Source of the DNA: CAIVAT01 sp964525995
GTDB lineage: Bacteria > Bacteroidota > Bacteroidia > Bacteroidales > FEN-979
Assembly (NCBI GenBank): GCA_964525995.1
Contig: CAZGIM010000005.1
Span: 62,001 to 126,000 of the forward strand
DNA: 64,000 nucleotides
Direction of reading: 5' to 3'
A program made the position numbers and the translations under genes. A model generated the notes under the pieces. The model was not told the DNA's origin. It ran no database searches and saw only the letters and a program-made list of their open reading frames with translations. Below, in pieces: positions 27,250 through 36,495 of this stretch. The first letter of the stretch is position 1. Each line of letters starts with the position of its first letter.

Positions 27250-28344
27250 TCAATCCGGTTTCACCCAGAATTTATCCGGGTTGTTGGTACATTTCGGATT
27301 GTTTGCTCTTGTCCTGGGGATTACGCCTTTATATTCCACCGGCAGCAACAGGTTGCATTTGATCTCTCCGCCACTACTGACAAAACACATAAGCGCATAC
27401 AGGTTTTTTGCCATATAATAATAAAGATATTCCTCTTTTGTTACCGAACTCCGGTGGTTCCAGTTTGCTTCGGGATTCAGGATCAACGGTTTGTTTTCAA
27501 TCAATCGCTGCCTGACTTCTGCAATACCCAGCAGTTCACCTTTCTCGTTCATTACGTATGCGTCATTGGTCGGATCAACCCACACCCATTTGTTCAGGCT
27601 ATTTGAATAGACTGTATTGATTGAATGACAGTCAAAATCAGTTGAATCTTTTGGCAAACAAACAACCCGCCTCGATTTGAATCCGGCGGCCAGGTAGCAA
27701 TTGTTGAGAATATTCGCCAGCGATCCGCAATCGACAGTATGATGACCGCTGATGCAGATATCCATGAGGTTATGGATGGAAGAACAATTCGGGGCGTCCT
27801 TTGTGCCGTCGTGTGGAAAGGTATTATGGACCCAGTGAAGCAGGCTCAGGATCTGGGAAACCTCATTCCCGCCACCTATAACCGAGTCCAGTTTAAAATC
27901 CTTTCTGATGTGAATCAGGCCTGTGTCACTAACCGGTTTGTAAGTAAATTTTGCCAGTTCACGGCTGTCATTGAAATCATACTTCGATGCCTTTTTCAGG
28001 ATGTCAAGGTAACTCACCTGCTCGGTCTTTTCGTATTTTATTTGCGTAAAAGCCGAGTCTTTCCCGTTAAGCAGAATTACGAAGTTATATTCGTGCCCTG
28101 GTTTAACTTTAAAAGAAATTGAATCCAGGTCGGTGTAAAAAGTAACCCGCTTTGCTGAAGTTTTATAAATATCAGGCCGGGCGGCAGGAACAATGGTCCA
28201 TGTCGCTTTTTTAAAGGTGTTACCGTCTTTGATATCGACAGTTTTTGAATTAGCTTTTATCACTTTTAAAGCTTGCTGAGCAAATAGCGAGGGCCCGGTC
28301 AGAGCGATACAAAGGGCAAATACAATACTCGTTTTCAGTGTCAT
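27250..28344 (-). CDS. Secreted transglutaminase-like protein
   Basis: The start is placed at ATG 28344 (signal peptide MTLKTSIVFALCIALTGPSL); the frame opens at 28452. About 364 residues. The cysteine-peptidase-like triad of the transglutaminase core is visible: Cys in HTVDCGSLANILNNCYLAAG, His in DFDCHSINTV and Asp in KWVWVDPTND. Bacterial members act as peptidases or amidases, or bind glycans, rather than cross-linking. The N-terminal 130 residues form a beta-rich domain. It is probably in one operon with the amidohydrolase downstream. Confidence 0.82.
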   Translation of the reverse strand: MTLKTSIVFALCIALTGPSLFAQQALKVIKANSKTVDIKDGNTFKKATWTIVPAARPDIYKTSAKRVTFYTDLDSISFKVKPGHEYNFVILLNGKDSAFTQIKYEKTEQVSYLDILKKASKYDFNDSRELAKFTYKPVSDTGLIHIRKDFKLDSVIGGGNEVSQILSLLHWVHNTFPHDGTKDAPNCSSIHNLMDICISGHHTVDCGSLANILNNCYLAAGFKSRRVVCLPKDSTDFDCHSINTVYSNSLNKWVWVDPTNDAYVMNEKGELLGIAEVRQRLIENKPLILNPEANWNHRSSVTKEEYLYYYMAKNLYALMCFVSSGGEIKCNLLLPVEYKGVIPRTRANNPKCTNNPDKFWVKPD

Positions 28345-28671
28345 GATTTTTCTGTTACGGTGTTTTTGATGTTTTAAAGTAATCCGGTACAAATTAAGGG
28401 AATAAACCAATTCCGGTCGTCCTGTTACAGGTAAGTGGACTGATTTTTTCATTTATGCATCCATTAAATGACCGTCAGGGGAGGGTTGCCGGGGTCATGA
28501 TGTTCCTGAAAACCTTGCAGAATTAGATGTATTCGCTGACACGCATCCTGGTTTCTTGTATCTCTGTTGTTTGCTTCGGGACGATATTTCCCCGGAGGGA
28601 ACGCTTTGAAATAAATGGTGTGGATCTGTTGTAATGAGTTTTTAAGTAAATTGCCATCAAATCACCCATCC

Positions 28672-29913
28672 ATGAAAAAGACCAGTTTTTTGCTTGCTGT
28701 TTTGATCCCTGTCGTTGCAGCACAGGCCCAGCAGCCAGGTACCCCTGCCATCATGAAAGAAAGCAAACCCGGGTATTACCAGAACACCATCATGAAAGAC
28801 ATCCGGGCTGTGGATGAAAGCAGCGCCCCGGCAAAAACCGTGAAACGTTTCCAGGCCGATCTCAGCGGAATGAGCTTCCCGAATAAAGTAAGCCTTTACC
28901 AGCAGGAATGGCGGCTGCCGCCCGTGTCGCAGGGGAACACCAACACCTGCTGGTGTTTTTCCACGACCTCTTTTTTCGAATCGGAAGTGAAGCGGATCAG
29001 CGGACAGGAGATCAAACTCTCGGAAATGTTCACTGTTTACTGGGAATATGTGGAAAAGACCAGGCGCTTTATCGCCGAACGCGGGAATTCGGCCTTTGGC
29101 GAAGGTTCGGAGGCCAACGCCGTGATCCGTGAATTCTCAAAATATGGGGCAGTCCCTGAAGCAGCCTACACCGGACTGCAGGAAGGAAGGAAGTTCCACA
29201 CCCACGCAAAGATGTACAATGAGCTGAAAGACTACCTGGATGTTGTCAAAAACACCAATGCCTGGAATGAGGAAACGGTTGTTGCCACAGTCAGGAGCAT
29301 CATGGACCATTATATGGGTCCCCCGCCGGAATCCTTCGAATGGAACGGGAAAAAATACACGCCGAAGGAATTCTTTGCCTCGGTGCTCAGGTTGCAGATG
29401 GACGATTACGTGGATGTGCTTTCTTACCTGCAGCAGCCTTTCTGGCAAAAGGTCGAATACGAAGTCCCCGACAACTGGTGGCACAGCAAGGAATATTATA
29501 ACGTCCCTCTCGACGACTGGATGAAAGCGCTTAAAAATGCCATCCGGAACCATTATACCCTGGTTATCGGGGGTGATGTATCGGAAGCCGGTTTCAGCCG
29601 CGAAGCACAAGTGGCCCTGGTACCGACCTTCGACATTGCAGTTGCCGACATAGATGATAATGCACGACAGTTCAGGTTCTCGAATGAGACCACCACCGAC
29701 GACCACGGGATGCACCTTGTGGGCTGGTACGAAAAGGACGGCGCCGACTGGTTCCTCATCAAGGATTCAGGTTCCGGCTCGAGGAACAACGATGAGAAAG
29801 CCCCCGAATTCGGATACTATTTTTTCAGGGGGGATTACCTCAAACTCAAAATGATGGAATTCCTGGTGCACAAGGATGCAGTAAAGGATCTTCTTTCCGG
29901 ATCCGGGAAATAA
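28672..29913 (+). CDS. Secreted C1-family cysteine peptidase (PepC/bleomycin hydrolase-like)
   Basis: The start is set at ATG 28672 (signal peptide MKKTSFLLAVLIPVVAAQAQ), giving 413 residues. The papain-fold site is clear: Q87 in VSQGNTNT, C93 in TCWCF, and His in DDHGMHLVGWY. The third residue, Asn in ENSWG of typical members, appears as Asp in FLIKDSG. Aminopeptidase C enzymes are normally cytosolic hexamers of about 450 residues; this one is exported. It should cleave peptides outside the inner membrane. The gene stands alone between a transglutaminase-like gene on the other strand and a beta-lactamase-like gene. Confidence 0.87.
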   Translation: MKKTSFLLAVLIPVVAAQAQQPGTPAIMKESKPGYYQNTIMKDIRAVDESSAPAKTVKRFQADLSGMSFPNKVSLYQQEWRLPPVSQGNTNTCWCFSTTSFFESEVKRISGQEIKLSEMFTVYWEYVEKTRRFIAERGNSAFGEGSEANAVIREFSKYGAVPEAAYTGLQEGRKFHTHAKMYNELKDYLDVVKNTNAWNEETVVATVRSIMDHYMGPPPESFEWNGKKYTPKEFFASVLRLQMDDYVDVLSYLQQPFWQKVEYEVPDNWWHSKEYYNVPLDDWMKALKNAIRNHYTLVIGGDVSEAGFSREAQVALVPTFDIAVADIDDNARQFRFSNETTTDDHGMHLVGWYEKDGADWFLIKDSGSGSRNNDEKAPEFGYYFFRGDYLKLKMMEFLVHKDAVKDLLSGSGK

Positions 29914-30064
29914 GGTTTGCTTCACAGGCCTGGTGTAAAACTCCCCGGGGAAATCCCTGATCCGGAGGGTCGGGAGACTGGTGGTATGGCTGCCTTCAAG
30001 GTTGGTGAAACAGGGTTTAAGGTCGATCTCCTCCCGACACTAATTTTCCCTGTAACATTATTTA

Positions 30065-30096
30065 CTTGATTTCCGGTAGTTTATATCGTAAATTTG
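30065..30096 (+). promoter_or_regulatory. Promoter of the beta-lactamase-like gene
   Basis: CTTG (30065-30068), a 20-bp spacer and TAAATTTG (30089-30096) fit the Bacteroidota consensus. The start site near 30103 would leave a leader of only about 13 nt before the GTG at 30116. Confidence 0.5.
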
Positions 30097-30115
30097 AACT
30101 ATAAATTATTTTTAG

Positions 30116-31210
30116 GTGAGAACGCTTTGTTCAGCCCTGACCGCCATTATGGTGTTTGCAGTTCTCCTTACTTCCTGCGAAAAGAAAGAGAATAGCTACC
30201 AGTCCCCCACAATCCTGACCAGGGAAATGAAGGCGAAGCTGGAAGCCGCGGCCGACAGCGTTTTCCTGCAGGTATGGACGCCGGGGATGATCGCTTACTT
30301 CTCGGTGGAGAGCGAAGGTGACTATATCATCACCCGCGGAGTAAGCAACCTGCAAACAGGCGAGCCCATGAGCCTGAACCATTACTACCGCATCGCCAGC
30401 AACACCAAGATGTTCACATGCCTGGCCGTTCTCAGGCTGGCCGACCAGGGGCTGGTCTGCATCGACAGTACTATCGGTTTTTACCTCCCCGGCAGGAATA
30501 TTCCCAACGGGAACAGGATCACTGTGCGGAATCTGGCCAATATGACCAGTGGTTTGTTTAGTTATACCAGCGATACCGCACTTCCGGGACAATTGTCGAG
30601 AAGCCATTTCCTGGCGAATTTTCCTCCTGACACTCTCCTTGCCTGGGCATTCAGGCATCCTGTGAGTTTCGACCCCGGGACCAGGCATGATTACTGCAAC
30701 ACCAACACGGTCCTCCTGGGGCTGCTGCTGGAAAAGCTCAGCGGAATGCCGGCCGGCGATGCAATCAATGAGCTGGTGATCCGGCCCATGGGGCTCAGGC
30801 ACACCTACTGGCCAAACACGATCTTTCTCTTCCAGCCCTACCTGCACGGCTATACCGCAGGATACGGCACTTTTACGGAGGCCACGAACTGGAACCCTTC
30901 CTGGGGATATACAGCCGGTCAGATCATTTCGACCATCCCCGACATGAAGATCTTCATCAACAATCTCGCAAACGGGACTCTTCTTTCGGAGAAAATGAGA
31001 TCGGAGCAGCTTCGCTGGGCATTTGATTACGGGTTCGGCCTGATGAAAACGGGGAACTGGATCGGGCATTCGGGTATAATTTCCGGATACAATTCCCATA
31101 CCTTTTACAACACAGTAAAACATATCACCCTGATCATACTGGTAAACATGGACACCGCCACCCCGGTCGAACAATTTTCGGAAGTTTTCCGGAACATCCT
31201 TGATCCCTGA
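30116..31210 (+). CDS. Serine hydrolase lipoprotein (beta-lactamase / class S12 type)
   Basis: A 364-residue protein starting at GTG 30116, chosen because it completes a lipoprotein signal (RTLCSALTAIMVFAVLLTSC). The S12 motifs are present: SxxK in ASNTKMFT, YxN in DYCNTN, and HSG in IGHSGIISG near the C-terminus. Such enzymes are D-amino-acid peptidases, esterases or DD-peptidases rather than true beta-lactamases. The enzyme would be anchored to a membrane facing the periplasm or surface. The closest functional relative here is the serine hydrolase at 58575, also S12-like. Confidence 0.87.
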   Translation: MRTLCSALTAIMVFAVLLTSCEKKENSYQSPTILTREMKAKLEAAADSVFLQVWTPGMIAYFSVESEGDYIITRGVSNLQTGEPMSLNHYYRIASNTKMFTCLAVLRLADQGLVCIDSTIGFYLPGRNIPNGNRITVRNLANMTSGLFSYTSDTALPGQLSRSHFLANFPPDTLLAWAFRHPVSFDPGTRHDYCNTNTVLLGLLLEKLSGMPAGDAINELVIRPMGLRHTYWPNTIFLFQPYLHGYTAGYGTFTEATNWNPSWGYTAGQIISTIPDMKIFINNLANGTLLSEKMRSEQLRWAFDYGFGLMKTGNWIGHSGIISGYNSHTFYNTVKHITLIILVNMDTATPVEQFSEVFRNILDP

Positions 31211-31217
31211 CTTACTT

Positions 31218-31250
31218 AAATCAATGGAATCGACGGGCTTGTTCAGGCAC
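31218..31250 (-). pseudogene. 33-bp fragment identical to the DUF4919 gene
   Basis: This segment is identical to 40548-40580, the middle of the DUF4919 gene (encoding CLNKPVDSIDF), in the same orientation. It lies just behind the serine hydrolase stop. It is a gene relic with no coding capacity of its own. Confidence 0.8.
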
Positions 31251-31333
31251 GAATTCCTTTGAAAAAAGCAAAGGTTATCTCATTTCCCAGCGTAAAATCA
31301 GTGACTTGTTACCTTTATTCTCAATTTTTTTGG

Positions 31334-33046
31334 TCAGTATCCGGCTGCCAATCCGTCGGGACTTCGGGGATCCGCTGCTCCATATATTATATTTTTCTTG
31401 TTGTCAATCAGGATCCCCATCGCTTCACAGTTCGGTAAATTCTTATCCATTTTTGTTTTATGGCCCATTTTTTCGAATAAATTTCTTGTGACATCCGAAA
31501 AAACATCCTTCTCAAAACAGGTAGTGTCGGGCATCCACTGGTGATGAATACGTTTTTGAGAAACAGCCTCTGCAATATTCATATTGAAATCGATGGTATT
31601 CAGTATGACCTGCAACACCGTATTGGGTATGGTCCGTCCGCCCGGAGCACCAATAATGAGAAAAGGCCGCTTGTCTTTTAACAGGATTGTCGGGCACATG
31701 CTCGATAACATCCTTTTTTCAGGGGCTATCAAATTTGGTTTTGTCCCGATATGACCCAAATTATCGGTTCTCCCGGGTATTGGGTTAAAATCACCCATCT
31801 CGTTATTCAATACAAATCCTGCCCCTTCGACCACGATTTTACAACCAAACCAGCGTTCAATGGTATAGGTTAACGACACGGCATTCCCATCCCGATCAAT
31901 AACCGACAGATGGGTCGTATGATCACTTTCCGAAACCTGTTCCACATCTTCAGGATTACTGACTGACGATTGATCCATCGGGATCGTGTTCCGCAGTTTT
32001 GAGGCATATTCCTTTGAGCACATCATCTTTAAGGGAATATCGGGATTAAAATCGGCATCACCTAAATATCTGGCCCTGTCTGAATAGGCCAGGCGCATGA
32101 CTTCCGTCAACAGATGTAAATAGGGAACCGAATTATGGCCCATGGTTTTCAGATCATACCCTTCCAGAATATTCAGCATCTCCGTGAGAACCACACCCCC
32201 TGAACTTGGCGGGCCCATCGTATAAACATCGTAACCTCTGTAAGTGCCATGAATGGGCGCTCTTTCAATCGCTTTGTATTTTTTCAGGTCATCTGAATTA
32301 ATAATACCCCCGTTATTTTTCATGAATTCGCAAATCAACCTTGCCGTTTCACCTTCATAAAAATCTTTCTGACCGTATTTCTGTATTCTTTTAAGCGTTT
32401 TGGCAAGGTCGGGTTGATGCCAGATTTCTCCGGGTAAATACACGGTACCGTCTTTTTTCATAAAGACCTTGAACGAGGAAGGATATTTTGATAGGGCATC
32501 TTTAAAGTATTGAATATCTCCCGATAAATTTTCACTGATCCGGAATCCGTTCTCTGCCAGGATGACAGCGGGCTCTACTACTTTCTTCCAATTCAGTTTC
32601 CCGTATTTTTTATGTGCCAGCTCCAATCCTGCAACGGTTCCGGGAACGCCAACCGACAGTATTCCTGTGTGATTTGAATTATTCTTGATATTACCATCCT
32701 TATCGAGAAACATCGTTGGATTTGAATGAAGCGGAGCTTTTTCACGGAAATCAATACTGGTGATCGTTCCATCGTTCCGGTAATAGACAATGAACCCTCC
32801 TCCGCCGATGTTCCCGGCGCCCGGATAGGTAACTGCGAGTGCAAACGACATTGCAACCACCGCATCCATCGCGTTGCCTCCCTCTTTTAATATTTTCAAG
32901 CCCACTTCCGATGCATTTCTGTCGGAACATACAACCATCGCGCGCTGAGCCGCAACCGGTTCAGTTGGCTGAGCCAAAAGCCTGAACGACATGATTACGA
33001 GAGCAATCATGATCAAAGCCGTCAATGGTACTTTATTCTTTTTCAT
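31334..33046 (-). CDS. ggt: Gamma-glutamyltranspeptidase
   Basis: A 570-residue GGT (Ntn hydrolase) precursor with a signal peptide. The autoprocessing site and catalytic Thr are in SDHTTHLSVIDRDGNAVSLT; further signatures are NIGGGGFIVY, MGPPSSGGVVLTEMLNILEG, GFVLNNEMGDF and SSMCPTILLKD. The length is normal for bacterial GGT. The enzyme splits gamma-glutamyl compounds such as glutathione in the periplasm. The gene is bracketed by two relics of a DUF4919 gene (31218-31250 and 33068-33125), which suggests it came to lie between decayed paralogues. Confidence 0.95.
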   Translation of the reverse strand: MKKNKVPLTALIMIALVIMSFRLLAQPTEPVAAQRAMVVCSDRNASEVGLKILKEGGNAMDAVVAMSFALAVTYPGAGNIGGGGFIVYYRNDGTITSIDFREKAPLHSNPTMFLDKDGNIKNNSNHTGILSVGVPGTVAGLELAHKKYGKLNWKKVVEPAVILAENGFRISENLSGDIQYFKDALSKYPSSFKVFMKKDGTVYLPGEIWHQPDLAKTLKRIQKYGQKDFYEGETARLICEFMKNNGGIINSDDLKKYKAIERAPIHGTYRGYDVYTMGPPSSGGVVLTEMLNILEGYDLKTMGHNSVPYLHLLTEVMRLAYSDRARYLGDADFNPDIPLKMMCSKEYASKLRNTIPMDQSSVSNPEDVEQVSESDHTTHLSVIDRDGNAVSLTYTIERWFGCKIVVEGAGFVLNNEMGDFNPIPGRTDNLGHIGTKPNLIAPEKRMLSSMCPTILLKDKRPFLIIGAPGGRTIPNTVLQVILNTIDFNMNIAEAVSQKRIHHQWMPDTTCFEKDVFSDVTRNLFEKMGHKTKMDKNLPNCEAMGILIDNKKNIIYGAADPRSPDGLAAGY

Positions 33047-33067
33047 TTCGGGATATTATTGTTGTCG

Positions 33068-33125
33068 CCACTTCCCAAAGAAGAGGTTGATGTCAAAATA
33101 AAGCTGATCGATGCCGTATTCATTC
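33068..33125 (-). pseudogene. 58-bp fragment of the DUF4919 gene 3' end
   Basis: It matches 40181-40238 at 57 of 58 positions in the same orientation and encodes the end of the DUF4919 protein (DQLYFDINLFFGKW without its stop). The match breaks exactly at 33125, where an unrelated short frame begins. Confidence 0.85.
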
Positions 33126-33323
33126 AAAACTCGTCTGGAACTTATTGCTCACAATTACAATCCGGCAATGCAGGTCCTTGTACCCATTCGCAATCGACAC
33201 CGTCTGCGGCAGGCCATTCTCGCGGTTCATCAGGCCTTCGGTGAGATCTCGTCCACCTTGAACAACAGTCCCGCTAAACGCCACCAGTACCATCCCAAGC
33301 TCCTAAAATCTTTGATAAACTAA
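33111..33323 (+). pseudogene. Short frame, probable C-terminal gene fragment
   Basis: A 70-codon frame whose first five codons are antisense to the DUF4919 relic. The remaining residues (TRLELIAHNYNPAMQVLV and so on to HPKLLKSLIN) have convincing protein composition and look like the tail of a larger, basic protein, perhaps a transposase. Family not recognised. The stretch 33324-33785 after it holds nothing I can identify. Confidence 0.4.
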
Positions 33324-33785
33324 TTTCAAACAGTGGCGTTGTGAAGGTTAATGAAGACCTTATTGAAATCATCATGTAAACTAACCAGGTCTATGATCAC
33401 CCAGAAGGTGCGTTCACACATGCCGAAAGAACCATTCTCATACCATTTTCCTTTTCGGTTTCTTACACAAATATAATTATTTGGAGCACTACCTTTCCGA
33501 AAATATGAAGACCGGGCAGTTCCGCCGGGCTTTCGACTTTGGGTTCTAACCTGATGCAAGCAGGCCCTGTGACCGTAAGTCAGCATGAGATATAAATTCA
33601 GTCCGAACGCTTGTATCCCTTACTTGAACGGCTCACTACCGATGGTCGGATCAGTACCCGGTTTTGCGATGCTTAATTGTTAAGGACAAGGCCCGGAAGG
33701 TTAAAGTTTTGTTAATCTGTGTGTTTCGGAACATGTTCTCGCATTTTATATATTACATTCGCCAAAATGTTAATATTTCCGGTTT

Positions 33786-35369
33786 ATGAAAAAGATCTGT
33801 TTAACTTTTTTGATTGCGTTCATTTGCACAATTCTGACCTGCAGTATGGGCTTTGCCCAGGATACTAACAGGCTGAAGATCGATCCTTTGCTGCTGGTAT
33901 CCCTGGAAGAATGCCGGCATATCACCCATGTTCTCGGGAACGGACTGTTCCCAGGATGGGATTTTAATAGTACACCTGTACTTTTCTACAGGCCGGGTGT
34001 CCAGGAAATACTCATCAGCTACCCTCATCAGCCTGCAGGGTTTTCCCGTTATCAAGGATTCAATCCACTGGGCGACAGAAATATTTATATGCGTGACGGA
34101 AACACCACTGTAGCTTTTGATGATCAGAACACCTCCAGAGAGATCGACAGTATTCCCGTTCTGGTGGTAGCCGATCCCTTTTCCACCATGAGAAACCAGT
34201 TCAGGGATATCCTCGGCAGACCCAGTGATTTTGCTGAAAAGTGGCTGGACGACTGGGAATTCGTTCCCGATCCGTATTTCAAGCTGAACATTATTCTTCA
34301 CGAGTCGTTTCATGTTTACCAGCAAAAAAAAGCTCCTGACAAGTTTGCCGATGAGTCCGCATTGGCCTTATACCCTTTGCTTGATCCGGAAAACAATGCG
34401 TTGTACGTACTCGAAGGAAACATACTGAAGGATGCCTTGCTGGCTTCCCCGGCCAATAGTAATCCGGAGGCAGTAAAGAAATTCGTGGCTGTAAGGACAT
34501 ACAGGCAGTCACGGCTCGACAGCAACAGTGTGGCTTATGAAAACCTGAATGAATACCAGGAAGGTCTGGCCAAATATGTGGAATATAAATTCATGAAAAC
34601 GGGTGATGATGTCCGTCCTGGCACAGGGATGCAGTACCAGCAAGGCTTTCATGGGTACAAGGGAGTGCTTTCAAAACATTTCGGCGATGAACTCGATAAT
34701 ATGGTAAAGATCGTTTCGGTGTGTGACGACCGCTTCGGCAATAAGTTCGGCTCCGGCCCGCTGCGGTTCAAACTGTACGATCTCGGCGCATGCCAGGCCC
34801 TGCTTCTCGACGAGTTGTATCCCGAATGGAAGAATGAGATCTTCAAACCCGGGGTATATCTCACAGGCCTTCTTCAAAAAGCCTTGAACATGAGCAACAC
34901 CGAACTTGAAAAATATCTTGCACTGGCAAAATCAGAATATCATTATCAGGATGCCCTTACCGCTAAAATTGAATTTGAAAAGGAAGGAAGGAAAAAGATA
35001 GAAGAGAAAGTTCAGTCCATCATGAATACCACAAAGACCCTTGTGGTCATTTCCTATAAAGACCTGAACAGGGACGCCATCATTGCCCGTTATACTCCGT
35101 TTGGCATCACGCAGATAAACAAACAATCGGCCATCTATGACCTGGTCCCCTTACTGGTTTTCTTTAAAAAAGGATGCAAGCTTGATTTTAAAACCATCGT
35201 TCCGGTCATCCTCGACGAAGAAAAAAAGCAAGTAATCTTCGCAGTGGACTCGGCTCCGGGTAAGTTTGCCGGCGATCCCGAAGGGAAGCTCGATCTGAAC
35301 GAATTCTCACTTACCTCAGTCAATGACATCCGCAGTGAACAAAATAAAGTCATGATACTTTTGAAGTAA
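33786..35369 (+). CDS. Secreted HExxH protein, putative metallopeptidase
   Basis: A 527-residue protein with a signal peptide (MKKICLTFLIAFICTILTCS, cleaved near FAQ). A zinc-peptidase motif HESFH occurs in LNIILHESFHVYQQKK, and a possible third ligand Glu lies about 95 residues later in NEYQEGLAKYVEYKF, the spacing and helical context of a gluzincin-like site. The C-terminal 150 residues are probably a separate beta domain. I do not recognise the family. A decayed paralogue with the related motif HEMLH lies at 35636-36475. Confidence 0.78.
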   Translation: MKKICLTFLIAFICTILTCSMGFAQDTNRLKIDPLLLVSLEECRHITHVLGNGLFPGWDFNSTPVLFYRPGVQEILISYPHQPAGFSRYQGFNPLGDRNIYMRDGNTTVAFDDQNTSREIDSIPVLVVADPFSTMRNQFRDILGRPSDFAEKWLDDWEFVPDPYFKLNIILHESFHVYQQKKAPDKFADESALALYPLLDPENNALYVLEGNILKDALLASPANSNPEAVKKFVAVRTYRQSRLDSNSVAYENLNEYQEGLAKYVEYKFMKTGDDVRPGTGMQYQQGFHGYKGVLSKHFGDELDNMVKIVSVCDDRFGNKFGSGPLRFKLYDLGACQALLLDELYPEWKNEIFKPGVYLTGLLQKALNMSNTELEKYLALAKSEYHYQDALTAKIEFEKEGRKKIEEKVQSIMNTTKTLVVISYKDLNRDAIIARYTPFGITQINKQSAIYDLVPLLVFFKKGCKLDFKTIVPVILDEEKKQVIFAVDSAPGKFAGDPEGKLDLNEFSLTSVNDIRSEQNKVMILLK

Positions 35370-35518
35370 AATATTCGGAGAATAACTCACGCCAACTGTT
35401 CTCAAACAATCTCTTCAAACCGCACTGTTTATCTTTAAGTTTACTTATCTGTTTGTCTGAAATCATTTTATTTTCGGCGGATGAGAGTCCACGATGGCAG
35501 GTCGGAATATGAACAAAT

Positions 35519-35692
35519 CTACTTTTTATACTTTTTTCTGAATTCATCGTAATATTTCTCCCTCGAATTCGTCATCAATTTATCAGGATCTTTCAATCTC
35601 ACAAAGGAACATATGATAACAATCGCCGGTAGTATCTGAAAAAGTTTCGGGAAGTTATTATTGATCCTGGTCCTGTGTTTCGGTACTATCAT
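35519..35692 (-). other. Doubtful small frame of 57 codons
   Basis: A reverse-strand frame from ATG 35692 to TAG 35519 encodes a hydrophobic stretch (FPKLFQILPAIVIICSFV) and a charged tail (REKYYDEFRKKYKK). Its composition is protein-like, but its first part is antisense to the 5' end of the pseudogene at 35636. It may be the remnant of another gene. Confidence 0.25.
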
Positions 35693-36475
35693 TACGTTTT
35701 CCCGGCCACCATCAACAAACGATTGGCATTTAAGTCCTTGTTTGAAATTCGATGCGTTATACTTCCTCCATGCAGTTTCAAAGGACCAGTTTTACAATAA
35801 AATATACGGACGGGATTATTCACTTTGGAGGGCCCGTCTGGGGGCAAGCACAATTGATTCAATTAATTCAATCATTGATTCGGTCGGCAGCATAGGCTTC
35901 AATATGTCTACTATGCTTTCCCAAATGCGTTCAAGCTTCCATATAATATGATGGCAACCTGGAATATTGAGGAGCCGAAATATTTTTTCGTGTGTATCTC
36001 CACGAAATGCTTCATTCGTTTTCCATCTACTCTCCCGAATTTATCAACCTGCATAAAGGTCTTGTATCAGGCTCTCAGGAACTCTCCGGGAATCGGGAGA
36101 TTTTAACCGGTCAACTGTACCAATCGGATGATGAATTCTATATTCTCGCCGCTGAAGCATACTTGTCTGTCAAACTTGGTATACGAACCGATAAGGAGGC
36201 AGTTGAATATCTGAAGTCGGCCGATGGTGGTACTGTTGTGTATTCTCTACTCATCTACAACTATTTACAAAAGTGCTTCGATAATCATCGCTACACATAC
36301 GGTAATTTTCTCAAGGATGTATTTTTTACCACAGTCAGTACAAAGGAGGTTTATACCTGCCACGGTTTTGAATGAATTGGAAAAACATCTGAAGAAACTA
36401 ACAGCACAACCTGGTGATATCATTTATGGGGCGCCGGTTCAAATAGATCGTTATTGGCTGGTCATCAACCGATAA
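35636..36475 (+). pseudogene. Frameshifted secreted HExxH metallopeptidase-like gene
   Basis: Coding sense passes through several frames. A signal-peptide-like stretch (KSFGKLLLILVLCFGTIITF) follows CTGAAAAAG at 35636, where the start seems lost by a base change and an extra A. Frame one runs to a stop at 35951; sense resumes in a second frame as FPNAFKLPYNMMATWNIEEP; after the T-run at 35983-35988 it moves to a third frame with YLHEMLHSFSIYSP (HExxH). A last shift near 36350 leads to LNELEKHLKKLTAQPGDIIY and the stop at 36475. At least three frameshifts make it a pseudogene, apparently related to the neighbour at 33786. Confidence 0.7.
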
Positions 36476-36495
36476 TAAAAATTCTCTTCTGATTG

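Noticed and set aside
30131..31174. 347-codon reverse frame opposite the serine hydrolase lipoprotein
   Set aside because: Shadow; the forward frame has all S12 motifs.
30116..31210. Calling this gene a true beta-lactamase resistance gene
   Set aside because: S12-type motifs occur in many esterases and peptidases; nothing shows antibiotic hydrolysis.
33326..33586. 86-codon reverse frame
   Set aside because: Composition is poor (many Arg, Cys, His), no motif and no start context; considered chance.
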